Positions 44,242 through 52,259 of a stretch of 57,274 nt of DNA are shown here, one piece after another. A model generated the notes under the pieces. That model had not been told where the DNA came from and searched no databases. It saw only the letters and a list, made by a program, of their open reading frames with translations. Position 1 is the first letter of the stretch. Every line of letters starts with the position of its first letter. The translations under genes and the position numbers were made by a program. This stretch comes from JBAXGW01 sp037139195 (GTDB taxonomy: Bacteria > Bacteroidota > Bacteroidia > Bacteroidales > JAHJDW01): assembly GCA_037139195.1 (NCBI GenBank), contig JBAXGW010000024.1, positions 1-57,274 of the forward strand. Direction: 5' to 3'.

Positions 44242-44380
44242 TTGCCTTAGGCAACTTTTTTACACAGTGTAACACCGTGTTTTGTCACAGAGTTTCACTG
44301 TTTTATTTGACTTTACTGTGTGACACTGTGCTAACACTCTGTGTAACACTGTGTAAATAGAGCGCTTGCATTAGCAAGCT
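44242..44380. repeat. Composite structured repeat, copy A
   Basis: It starts with the near-palindrome TTGCCTTAGGCAA (44242-44254), continues with about 100 bases built from CACAGTG/CACTGTG words, whose outer arms TTTACACAGTGTAACAC and GTGTAACACTGTGTAAA can pair, and ends with GCTTGCATTAGCAAGC (44364-44379). The same three parts occur in reverse order at 48018-48156. It lies between the NuoF-like gene and fdhA. The rest of the gap holds no gene. Confidence 0.85.
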
Positions 44381-44402
44381 ATTGCTCCGAAATACATTAT
44401 TC

Positions 44403-46298
44403 TTAAACAGTGTTGCCATTAACGAAGTCAACATTACCATATTTAATAATTGAATTATACCTACAAGTGCTCATGCACAAGCCACAACGAATACAGATTG
44501 CCGAATCGATTGCATGTTTTTCTTTAGTATTACCAGAAATTGCTTTTACAGGGCACGATTTTTTACAGGCAGTACAGCCAATGCATTTATCTGTTATTTC
44601 ATAAGTTGTAAGAGCTTTGCAAACTGCGGTTCTGCATCGTTTTTCTTGAATATGCTCAATATATTCTTCTCTAAAATGTCGAAGTGTACTCAAAACAGGA
44701 TTTGGTGCTGTTTGTCCTAAGCCGCAAAGCGAAGAATTATTTATCGTAACTGCTAATTTTTCGAGATTATCCAAATCGCTCATTTCGCCTTTGCCATCAC
44801 AAATCTTGTTTAAAATCTCAAGCATACGTGCAGTGCCTTCTCTGCAAGGAACACATTTTCCGCAAGATTCTTCTTGAACAAATTCCATGAAAAAACGAGC
44901 AACATCAACCATACAACTGGTTTCGTCCATGACGATTAATCCACCACTGCCCATTATTGCACCCAATTTGTTCAAAGCTTCATAATCTAAAGGAACATCC
45001 AAGTGTTCTGCCGGAATACAACCACCAGAAGGCCCGCCCATTTGAGCCGCTTTAAATTCTTTACCCGTTGAAATTCCTCCGCCAATATCAAAAATAAGTT
45101 TTCTAAGTGGTGTGCCAACAGCAACTTCAACTAATCCAGATAGTTTTACGGTTCCGGCTAATGCGAAAATTTTGGTTCCGGTACTTTTTTCGGTTCCAGT
45201 TTTTGCGAAAACAGCTCCACCTTGATTAATGATATGTGGAATATTCGAAAATGTTTCTACATTATTTAAAACAGTTGGTTTGTTCCATAAACCTTTTTCA
45301 GCAGGATAGGGCGGACGAGGACGGGGTTCGCCGCGTTTTCCTTCAATTGAAGTCATTAGCGCAGTTTCTTCACCGCAAACAAATGCTCCAGAACCTTTTC
45401 TAATTTCAAGGTCGAAATTAAATCCGCTATTTAAAATATTATTACCTAAAATTCCAAGTTTTCGAGCCTGGTCAATTGCAAGTTGAAGTCGTTCTATTGC
45501 CAACGGATATTCTGCTCTCACATATACATAACCTTGCTGACTACCAATGGCAAAAGCTCCAATAATCATTCCTTCGATAACGCTATGTGGGTCGCCTTCA
45601 AGGATGCTTCTATCCATATATGCACCTGGATCGCCTTCATCTGCATTGCAAAGAATGTATTTTACTTCTCCTACACTTTTTTGAGTAAAACTCCACTTCA
45701 TTCCAGTTGAAAATCCAGCACCACCACGACCGCGAAGTCCCGATTTTTTTACTTCCTCAATGATATTGTCGCTATTCATTTTGGTAAGCGCTTTACTCAT
45801 TGCGTCGTAACCGCCAGCAGCAATATAATCCTCAATTTTCGATGGGTCAATTTTGCCGCAATATCCTAAAACCAATTTGTTTTGGTTTTTAAAGAAAGGT
45901 AATTCGTTTTGCTTGGCTATTTTATTTCCATCTACTTCGTGAAGAAGATTTTCAATAATAACGCCTTCTTTAATGTGTTTTGAAACAATGTCGGCAGCAT
46001 TGGTGGTTTTTACACCTTGATAAAACGTATTGTCTTTTTCAATTACAACCACAGGCCCTTTAGCGCAAGGACCAAGGCATCCTGTTTCTACAATGTTTAT
46101 TTGTTGGTCGAGTTTTGCTTTTTTTAATTCTTCGGTAAGAGCTTCTTTAACCTTTAGTGAGCCTGAAGCTATGCAGCCACCACCAGCGCAAACATAAATT
46201 TTTTCATTATTGAATTCTTTGCTATCGCGAAGCTGTTTGCGCAGCGCAATTAAATCATCAAGATTGTTGATATGTTGAATTTGTTTTTTCTTATCCAT
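44403..46298 (-). CDS. NuoF-like NADH-binding subunit of the formate dehydrogenase
   Basis: The protein has 631 residues. The N-terminal 2Fe-2S thioredoxin-like domain has VCAGGGCIASGS and TGCLGPCAKG. The NADH/FMN core has LRGRGGAGFSTGMKW and CNADEGDPGAYMDR. Then come the 4Fe-4S motif EESCGKCVPCREGTARML and a two-cluster ferredoxin tail (CIGCTACKKSC, CIRCGLCMSTC). It is paralogous to the C-terminal two thirds of the fusion at 4660-7008. This layout is that of HydB/HndC/BfuB-type subunits, so the complex may couple NAD+ and ferredoxin; simple NAD-dependence is equally possible. Gene order and direction place it with fdhA. Confidence 0.93.
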   Translation of the reverse strand: MDKKKQIQHINNLDDLIALRKQLRDSKEFNNEKIYVCAGGGCIASGSLKVKEALTEELKKAKLDQQINIVETGCLGPCAKGPVVVIEKDNTFYQGVKTTNAADIVSKHIKEGVIIENLLHEVDGNKIAKQNELPFFKNQNKLVLGYCGKIDPSKIEDYIAAGGYDAMSKALTKMNSDNIIEEVKKSGLRGRGGAGFSTGMKWSFTQKSVGEVKYILCNADEGDPGAYMDRSILEGDPHSVIEGMIIGAFAIGSQQGYVYVRAEYPLAIERLQLAIDQARKLGILGNNILNSGFNFDLEIRKGSGAFVCGEETALMTSIEGKRGEPRPRPPYPAEKGLWNKPTVLNNVETFSNIPHIINQGGAVFAKTGTEKSTGTKIFALAGTVKLSGLVEVAVGTPLRKLIFDIGGGISTGKEFKAAQMGGPSGGCIPAEHLDVPLDYEALNKLGAIMGSGGLIVMDETSCMVDVARFFMEFVQEESCGKCVPCREGTARMLEILNKICDGKGEMSDLDNLEKLAVTINNSSLCGLGQTAPNPVLSTLRHFREEYIEHIQEKRCRTAVCKALTTYEITDKCIGCTACKKSCPVKAISGNTKEKHAIDSAICIRCGLCMSTCRYNSIIKYGNVDFVNGNTV

Positions 46299-46343
46299 TG
46301 TTTTGATTCTGAGGTAAGTGTTTTTTTATTAAATTGTTCTTTT

Positions 46344-46457
46344 CACTTCGACTCCGCTCAGTGACCAGAGTTTAGTGTCTGATAATTTTTGGGAAGATTA
46401 TCAGTGTGTAAAATATAATTGCTCCCAAACTGGCGGTCACTGAGCGGAGTCGAAGTG
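46344..46457. repeat. Dispersed palindromic repeat, copy 4 (inverted pair)
   Basis: CACTTCGACTCCGCTCAG (from 46344) and CTGAGCGGAGTCGAAGTG (to 46457) are parts of perfect 23-base inverted repeats about 68 bases apart. A second hairpin (GATAAT/ATTATC) lies between them. The right arm covers the last codons and the stop of the NuoE-like gene. Confidence 0.9.
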
Positions 46458-46970
46458 AGCCGGTGAGGTTTCTAATTTTCTATACGACTTAATAATTTTC
46501 TCAACATCCGAAGTTTTTACCCATTGGTGAACATCTTCATTGATTAGGATAATTGGGGCAAGTCCGCAAGCGCCAAAACATCTGCCCACTTCTAAAGAAA
46601 ATAATAGGTCGGGAGTAGTTTCGCCAATTTCAATTCCTAACTGAAGCTTTAGCGTATTCAAAACATTTTCGGCGCCGCCAACATAGCAAGCTGTTCCCAT
46701 GCAAACACGAATTAAGTATTTGCCACGAGGGTTGAGCGAAAAGAACGAATAAAAAGTGATAACTCCATAAATTTTCGAAAGCGGTTCGTTAAGCATTTCC
46801 GAAATCAAAACGATTGATTCGCGGGGAATATAGCCAAATAAATTTTGTGTAGATTGAAGAATTGGAATCAAAGAGCCTGGCTTATCTTTTAGACAAATGA
46901 TTAGTTCTTTTAGCCTTTCGTAAAGGGCTTCATCTGTGGTGTTGCAATTGCATTTGTGATTATCGGACAT
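46437..46970 (-). CDS. NuoE-like 2Fe-2S subunit of the formate dehydrogenase
   Basis: The protein has 177 residues. The 2Fe-2S ligands are in RVCMGTACYVGG and GRCFGACGLAP. The family's helical N-terminus (LIPILQSTQNLFGYIP) is present. It should pass electrons between the NuoF-like flavin and partners. The last residues, SPAHFDSAQ, and the stop are encoded by the dispersed repeat arm ending near 46457, so the original C-terminus was probably replaced. The stop lies well after the last conserved segment, so function is probably kept. Confidence 0.93.
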   Translation of the reverse strand: MSDNHKCNCNTTDEALYERLKELIICLKDKPGSLIPILQSTQNLFGYIPRESIVLISEMLNEPLSKIYGVITFYSFFSLNPRGKYLIRVCMGTACYVGGAENVLNTLKLQLGIEIGETTPDLLFSLEVGRCFGACGLAPIILINEDVHQWVKTSDVEKIIKSYRKLETSPAHFDSAQ

Positions 46971-47009
46971 ATTTCAGTTTGTAAAGTTCGTAAAGTTAAA
47001 AGTTTCTAA

Positions 47010-47040
47010 CGGTGGTTGAGGCTCTCGAAGCCAGCGTGAC
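47010..47040. repeat. Diverged palindromic repeat fragment
   Basis: GGTGGTTGAGGCTCTCGAAGCC is a variant of the dispersed repeat family, followed by CAGCGTGAC. It sits between the NuoE-like gene and fdhD. The rest of 47041-47145 is AT-rich with no clear gene. Confidence 0.6.
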
Positions 47041-47145
47041 AAGTTTATTTGTTCAACTTATTTCCTGAAATTAAAAATAAACAAAATATGTATATGAAAA
47101 TTAGGAGAAGGGTAGTTTTGAATGATTTTAAATAAAGAAATAAAC

Positions 47146-47934
47146 CTACGAATATGCCGTCATTCTATCATTCCTGCAAAAACCAATAAGTCTTACACCG
47201 AGTTCTTTGGCATAGTCTACAGCTAAAGACGATGGGGCTGATACCACTGCCAATGTTTGTATGCCTGCAATAAAACATTTAGTTACAATTTCATACGAAG
47301 CCCTGCCGCTCAATAGTAATATGTTGCAGTTACTAAGGTTCTTGTTTATCAATAAATCTCCTATAACTTTATCCACCGCATTGTGTCGACCAATATCTTC
47401 GTGAATGCAAAGTAAATTGCCGCTTTTGTCAAATCCTGCTGCTGCATGTGTGCCTCCAGTTAGGTTAAAAAGCGTTTGTTGCTTTTGCATGTCATTAAAT
47501 AATTTATTAATAAACTCAAATGTAATCTCTTGTTTGGGAGTATTGTTTGAATTTGAATTTGAAGCAGGATGAAGTTCGGTTTTTCCGCATATTCCACAAG
47601 AAGAAACGGATAGGAGCGAACGCACATTTAAATAGCCCTTTTGTATATTTATTGGGTCAATCTTTACATTGATTTCAGTTGTAAACCCGTGTTTGTCCGT
47701 TTTAGTAATTTCAAGTTCAGGATTGGTATTTTTGTCTTTATAGATGTCTTCGGTATATAAAAAACCGCGGATAAGTTCTTCGTCATTTCCTGGTGTGCGC
47801 ATTAAAACAGCTAAAGCAGTGTGGTTAATTGCGATGTTTAGCATTTGCTCAATAGCAATAGGGTCGTTGGTATTAATTGTTTTGTTGTTTGCCAAGTATT
47901 TAATACCGCTATAGTTCAAAGTAGGATTGTTCAT
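47146..47934 (-). CDS. fdhD: Formate dehydrogenase accessory sulfurtransferase FdhD
   Basis: The protein has 262 residues. The loop SVSSCGICGKTELH carries the cysteine pair (Cys113, Cys116) that takes sulfur from IscS, and the conserved segments GGTHAAAGFDKSGNL, HEDIGRHNAVDK and LLSGRASYEIVTK are present. FdhD delivers sulfur to the molybdenum cofactor of formate dehydrogenase, so its place at the head of this operon confirms the function of fdhA downstream. Confidence 0.95.
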   Translation of the reverse strand: MNNPTLNYSGIKYLANNKTINTNDPIAIEQMLNIAINHTALAVLMRTPGNDEELIRGFLYTEDIYKDKNTNPELEITKTDKHGFTTEINVKIDPINIQKGYLNVRSLLSVSSCGICGKTELHPASNSNSNNTPKQEITFEFINKLFNDMQKQQTLFNLTGGTHAAAGFDKSGNLLCIHEDIGRHNAVDKVIGDLLINKNLSNCNILLLSGRASYEIVTKCFIAGIQTLAVVSAPSSLAVDYAKELGVRLIGFCRNDRMTAYS

Positions 47935-48017
47935 TGCTTATGTTTTGTTGCATGCAAGATAAAGAAATATTTAATAATAATGGTTCTGTTCCAGAATAAT
48001 GTGGGTTACTAAACAAG

Positions 48018-48156
48018 AGCTTGCTAGTGCAAGCTCCTTAATTTACACAGTGTAACACAGAGTTAAAGCACAGTGTTGCACAGTAAGAAAAGAAAACAGT
48101 GAAACTCTGTGAAAACACAGTATAACACTGTGAAATAAATTATTTGCCTAAGGCAA
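48018..48156. repeat. Composite structured repeat, copy B (inverted relative to copy A)
   Basis: It starts with AGCTTGCTAGTGCAAGCT (48018-48035), continues with CACAGTG/CACTGTG words, and ends with TTGCCTAAGGCAA (48144-48156). This is the reverse order of copy A at 44242-44380, with diverged internal spacing. It lies in the 370-base gap between fdhD and the gene at 48309. The remainder of that gap shows nothing recognisable. Confidence 0.85.
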
Positions 48157-48308
48157 CTAGACGAAGGCGAAAGAAAAATTCAGTGTAACTAGAAAATGTG
48201 CTACAATATATTTGAACAGAACCATAATAATAAAGTGTAACTTTTTTAATCAATAAGAATTATTGTTTAAAACAGCTTTTAAATATTAATTAACCAAAAC
48301 ATTCTATT

Positions 48309-49457
48309 ATGAAGTCTTTATTAATTTCTTTCGTTATTCTAATATTCTCGCTTAATCTTTTGGCACAAAGAATTGCAACAAAAAAAATAACATGGGATCC
48401 ATTCAAAAACGACGCACTAATGCTTGTTGAAAATGGAGCCGAATCATTCATCATTTCAAAATATAAAACTACCAATAAAGATTATTTGTGCTTTTTACAA
48501 TGGAATTATCGAGTGTTTTCTCACGATTATATGCAAGCGTATAAAGATTTATTGCCAGATACTGCTAAATATCCAGATTTATTTAATCCTCTAAAGTTGA
48601 ATGAGCCCGTAAAAGGAGTTTCTTACAAACAAGCTCAAGCTTTTTGCCAATGGCGTAGCGATAGAATGAATGAATATATTTTGATTCGCGAAGGGATTAT
48701 GAATAAAGATCCCAATCAAATTAATGAAGAAAACTATACAACGGAATCTTATTTGGCATTTCAGTATATTGGAATGACAAAGTGTAATATTATTGATGCT
48801 AAAACCCCAAGCGGTCGTTCAATAATGCAAACTGATTACGTCCTTATGCCAAGTTTTCATTTGGCATCAAAAACCACAATCAATATTTGCGATTCGTTAA
48901 CTAAAAGAAAAAGTTTAGAAACTCATAAAAAAATAAAATCAGATTTAGATTGGTGGTTTAAGTTTGAAATTCAATATGCACAAGTTGTTAAAAGCAAATC
49001 GCCAATTGAATATTGGTTAACTAAAGTTGATGCTGGAAAGCAATCAGATATTAAAAAGTATATAAAAACTTTGCAGAAAGAATTAGCAACTAAATCTGTT
49101 GATTTTAATATAAATGGAGTTCTTGCCTCAGAAAAAGATTACAGGATGTTTTATATTCATAATCTAAAACCTCAAGTTCGGTATTATAATATATATTGCG
49201 ATAGTTTGCAAAATCCATTTTTTAAAACATCTGCCAAAGCTGAAATTAAAAACGAATTTGGAAAAATGCCTTTTGTTTATGTAGGCGATAATTTTGATGG
49301 AACTCCAATATGTTTGATGAAAACTGAGTTTGAAGATAACTCAAACAAAATAGCAGAAACAGGTTTCTATTGCGAAATGAATGTGCCTTATAGAGTACTC
49401 ATAGAGATAATGAGTTATAAATCTAGAAGTTTTGGATTAGGCTACAGATATAGGTAG
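48309..49457 (+). CDS. Secreted FGE/SUMF1-like protein (GldJ/GldK-type relative)
   Basis: The protein has 382 residues with a signal peptide (MKSLLISFVILIFSLNLLAQ). The segments ISKYKTTNKDYLCFLQW and GVSYKQAQAFCQWRSDRMNEY match the formylglycine-generating-enzyme-like fold, and the end SRSFGLGYRYR resembles its closing 'GFR' strand. In Bacteroidetes this fold is used by the gliding and type IX secretion proteins GldJ and GldK. The middle is diverged, so a catalytic role is unlikely. It stands alone with its own terminator. Confidence 0.7.
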   Translation: MKSLLISFVILIFSLNLLAQRIATKKITWDPFKNDALMLVENGAESFIISKYKTTNKDYLCFLQWNYRVFSHDYMQAYKDLLPDTAKYPDLFNPLKLNEPVKGVSYKQAQAFCQWRSDRMNEYILIREGIMNKDPNQINEENYTTESYLAFQYIGMTKCNIIDAKTPSGRSIMQTDYVLMPSFHLASKTTINICDSLTKRKSLETHKKIKSDLDWWFKFEIQYAQVVKSKSPIEYWLTKVDAGKQSDIKKYIKTLQKELATKSVDFNINGVLASEKDYRMFYIHNLKPQVRYYNIYCDSLQNPFFKTSAKAEIKNEFGKMPFVYVGDNFDGTPICLMKTEFEDNSNKIAETGFYCEMNVPYRVLIEIMSYKSRSFGLGYRYR

Positions 49458-49466
49458 TTAAAAGCT

Positions 49467-49506
49467 AAAAGCCCCGAAAGCGGTTTCAAACCCTTTCGGG
49501 GCTTTA
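49467..49506 (+). terminator. Strong terminator after the FGE-like gene
   Basis: The GC-rich hairpin AAAAGCCCCGAAAG/CTTTCGGGGCTTT has an 11-base loop. It lies 9 bases past the stop at 49457. It may also serve the leftward gene ending at 49520. Confidence 0.92.
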
Positions 49507-49519
49507 ATTGAAATAAAAT

Positions 49520-49894
49520 TTACTTCTTTTTGTATTTTTCCGTATTCTCAATAACTCTAAACTTTACGATTTCAATAATTAAATCAATAGGAAGTTTGTC
49601 TTTCAATTGAAACTGAACAGAACCTTTGCCTTGCTTGTAATTTGTAAGTTCCTGCTTAAATTTAATTTGTGCAGAAGGCGTTGCATATAAACCAATATGA
49701 TTGGCATGTCCTGCAAAATAAACTAAAGGTCTTCCGTGAGTTTTATAGCAAGGCATTCCATAGGCCAATGCTTCAATTGTATCTGGAGCATTTTTTATAA
49801 TTACTTTTCGAATTTGTTCTAAATATATTTGAGTTTCAACTGGAAACTGCGAAATATATTCGTCAACATTCTTGGGCTTTGGAGGTTCAAACAT
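49520..49894 (-). CDS. DUF1801 (YdhG-like) protein
   Basis: The protein has 124 residues. Landmarks are EYISQFPVETQIYLEQIRK, EALAYGMPCYKTHGRPL and GLYATPSAQIKFK, typical of the DUF1801/YdhG family, which has an iron-chaperone-like fold. The biochemical role is not known. It starts 12 bases after the WG-repeat gene, so the two may be co-transcribed. Confidence 0.9.
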   Translation of the reverse strand: MFEPPKPKNVDEYISQFPVETQIYLEQIRKVIIKNAPDTIEALAYGMPCYKTHGRPLVYFAGHANHIGLYATPSAQIKFKQELTNYKQGKGSVQFQLKDKLPIDLIIEIVKFRVIENTEKYKKK

Positions 49895-49906
49895 TGTACG
49901 AAAAGA

Positions 49907-50962
49907 TTATTTTGTAATGATAACATCTTTTATTCCAGCGTAAGTTGGATTAATAACCCATTTTCCTTCTTTGTTTATGATACCCCAAAGTGTTCCTTGT
50001 TTAGCAGCAGCGAAGCCATTTTTAAAGTCGCGAACAGCTGTAAATTGAGGTTGAATCACCCAAGTGCCTTTGTTATTATAGAATCCACAAAGTCCACCTT
50101 TTTTGCCTACTGCTAAACCTTCGTAAAAATCATCATACGAATCTGCGATATCAAAATTAATTACTTCGCCTGTTGTGCTTATATACGACCATTTTTCTCC
50201 ATTTTTTACTCTTGCCAATCCACTTGTTTTATCGAAGTCTTTCGCCATAGTAAACTGAGGTTTAATAACCCATTCTCCTTTTGTATTTATATAGCCAATA
50301 AGTCCTTCAGTAGACCTAGCCCAAGCTAATCCATTTTTGAAAAATCCTACATCTTTAAAATTTGCTGGAATAACAATTTTGCCATTTATATCAATAAAGC
50401 CATTATTTCTATTCAAGCTTGTAAATGGAGCTAAATGCTCAGAGAAGTGCTTGACGTCAGATATGGTTTTATCATCAACACTGGTTTCTTTTCCAGTAAT
50501 ATCTAGTACAAAAAAAGTTTTGCTTATTCTTGCAGTGGCATATCCATCTTCAAAATCTTGCACATTGTCGTATTTCATTTCAATGGCTACTTTTCCTTCT
50601 GTATTCATGTAGCCCCAATGCTTATCTGTTTTTATTGGAATTAACCCGCACGAAAATTTGCGCGCAGCATAACCAAATGCGTCTTTAATTTCATATTTTT
50701 CTAATTGTGTTTGAATTACCTGTCCTTTTGTATTAATGATAATATATAGGTTTTTCTTTGGAAAGTATTCAACAGCAACTCCATCTTCAGAAAATTCGTA
50801 GCTTAATGGATATTCACTTTCAAAAAGTATTTGACCTTTCAGATCTATATATTTCCACGATGCAGCACCTACAGGTTTAGCATGGATAATTTGATTTTGA
50901 GAAAATGAATATAATCCACTAACGAAGAATAGAGCCGAAAATAACGCAACTTTAATTTTCAT
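49907..50962 (-). CDS. Secreted WG-repeat protein
   Basis: The protein has 351 residues with a signal peptide (MKIKVALFSALFFVSGLYSFSQ). At least six WG repeats of the form 'GYINTKGEWVIKPQF' run through residues about 110-345. WG-repeat proteins are common exported proteins of Bacteroidetes with no agreed role; the repeats may form a beta-rich binding surface. Confidence 0.9.
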   Translation of the reverse strand: MKIKVALFSALFFVSGLYSFSQNQIIHAKPVGAASWKYIDLKGQILFESEYPLSYEFSEDGVAVEYFPKKNLYIIINTKGQVIQTQLEKYEIKDAFGYAARKFSCGLIPIKTDKHWGYMNTEGKVAIEMKYDNVQDFEDGYATARISKTFFVLDITGKETSVDDKTISDVKHFSEHLAPFTSLNRNNGFIDINGKIVIPANFKDVGFFKNGLAWARSTEGLIGYINTKGEWVIKPQFTMAKDFDKTSGLARVKNGEKWSYISTTGEVINFDIADSYDDFYEGLAVGKKGGLCGFYNNKGTWVIQPQFTAVRDFKNGFAAAKQGTLWGIINKEGKWVINPTYAGIKDVIITK

Positions 50963-51222
50963 GTATAAATACTTTTTAGTTAATATTGTTTTTTTTTGAT
51001 GCGTTAAATTTAAGAATTATTTTCAATCAAAATTATTTAGCAAGATAAAATGTCGAAAAGTAAATGTTTAAAAATTGATTTATTCTTAAACTTATGCATG
51101 TAGAATTTGTTTTACATATTAGAAATGGCTAACTATAATGGTTTTTAAAATACTATGAAGATGCAAATTGAAATAATTAGAAATATCGCTCAATCACGTT
51201 TTTTTATTAAATTTGCAATTCA

Positions 51223-51846
51223 ATGAAAAAGAAATTCTACGTAGTTTGGAAAGGAAAGGAACCTGGAGTTTATAGCTCTTGGGAGAAATGCAAAAAGACA
51301 ATTGATGGCTTTGAAGGAGCTTTGTATAAATCATTTTCAGACGAACTTTCGGCAAAAAAAGCGTATGCTGAATCTCCTTACATTTATATGGGTGCAGCTG
51401 CTAAAAAGCCTGTGATGGATATTTCAAAAGGAGCACCTAATTTAAATTCGATTTCGGTCGATGCAGCTTGTAGCGGAAATCCTGGTTTGATGGAATATCG
51501 ATGTGTAGAAACGCGGACAAAACGAGAAATTTTTCATCAAGGTCCCTATCCAAATGGAACTAATAATATTGGCGAATTTTTAGCACTTGTTCATGCTTTG
51601 GCATGGAGCAAGCAAAAGGGATATCATACTCTTCCTATATATACAGATAGCATGACTGCTCTTTCGTGGGTGCAGAACAAAAAAGCTAAAACGAAGTTAG
51701 AAGCAACTTCTGATAATGAAGTTTTATTTGACCTTATCGAAAGAGCGGAAACTTGGCTAAAAAAAAATAATACTTGGAAAAACCCAATTCTTAAATGGGA
51801 CACTAAAAACTGGGGAGAAATTCCTGCTGATTTCGGTAGAAAATAA
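51223..51846 (+). CDS. rnhA: Ribonuclease HI with N-terminal viroplasmin (caulimovirus VI) domain
   Basis: The protein has 207 residues. Residues 1-50 form the RNA-DNA-hybrid-binding viroplasmin domain (KKKFYVVWKGKEPGVYSSW). The RNase H core follows, with catalytic residues in SVDAACSGNPG (Asp), NIGEFLALVHALAW (Glu), LPIYTDSMTALSW (Asp) and GEIPADFGRK (Asp). It degrades RNA in RNA-DNA hybrids. A TAnnTTTG box (TAAATTTG, 51208-51215) lies so close to the ATG that the message may be nearly leaderless. Confidence 0.93.
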   Translation: MKKKFYVVWKGKEPGVYSSWEKCKKTIDGFEGALYKSFSDELSAKKAYAESPYIYMGAAAKKPVMDISKGAPNLNSISVDAACSGNPGLMEYRCVETRTKREIFHQGPYPNGTNNIGEFLALVHALAWSKQKGYHTLPIYTDSMTALSWVQNKKAKTKLEATSDNEVLFDLIERAETWLKKNNTWKNPILKWDTKNWGEIPADFGRK

Positions 51847-52018
51847 ATAGTATTTAATTTGTAATACTTAATTTTCTTCTTTTAACTCACTATTTAAAAT
51901 CATTAGGAGTCAGAATAAAATATTCAATTATACTAGTAATGATTATTTTAACCTAAATTAATCATTAGAAATTTCTTGCCTTTCTTTTTCTTGATAAAAA
52001 GAAACAAAAATCAAGGAA

Positions 52019-52200
52019 AATGTTAAGCCCTGCTATAGTCTTTTGTCGCACAAGCATCGCTTCCAGGCCAGACTATAACAGCCTCTTCACACACCTCCAA
52101 GACATTTTCCAGCCAACCCACGCTACGCAGTATAAAGCTTTCGGCTTGTTTTTGATTTTCAATAAGTTTCTAATGCGTAGCGTTAGAAAATTTATTGCAT
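52019..52200. repeat. Structured noncoding element of unknown class
   Basis: The stretch has inverted parts CTGCTATAGTCT (from about 52029) and AGACTATAACAG (to about 52081), and a hairpin CTAATGC/GCGTTAG near 52170. It is more GC-rich than its surroundings and has no convincing open frame. It lies in the 410-base gap between the RNase HI gene and the frame-corrected endonuclease stop. It looks like a dispersed intergenic repeat, but no second copy is in this window. Confidence 0.45.
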
Positions 52201-52259
52201 AAAATCTTCTGTAAATTACTAAAATCAGGTGTTTTTAGTTGTTTAAAATTTGCATTTTT

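Noticed and set aside
44242..44380. CRISPR array
   Set aside because: The CACAGTG words are short, irregularly spaced and palindromic, with no constant repeat and unique spacers, and no cas gene is nearby.
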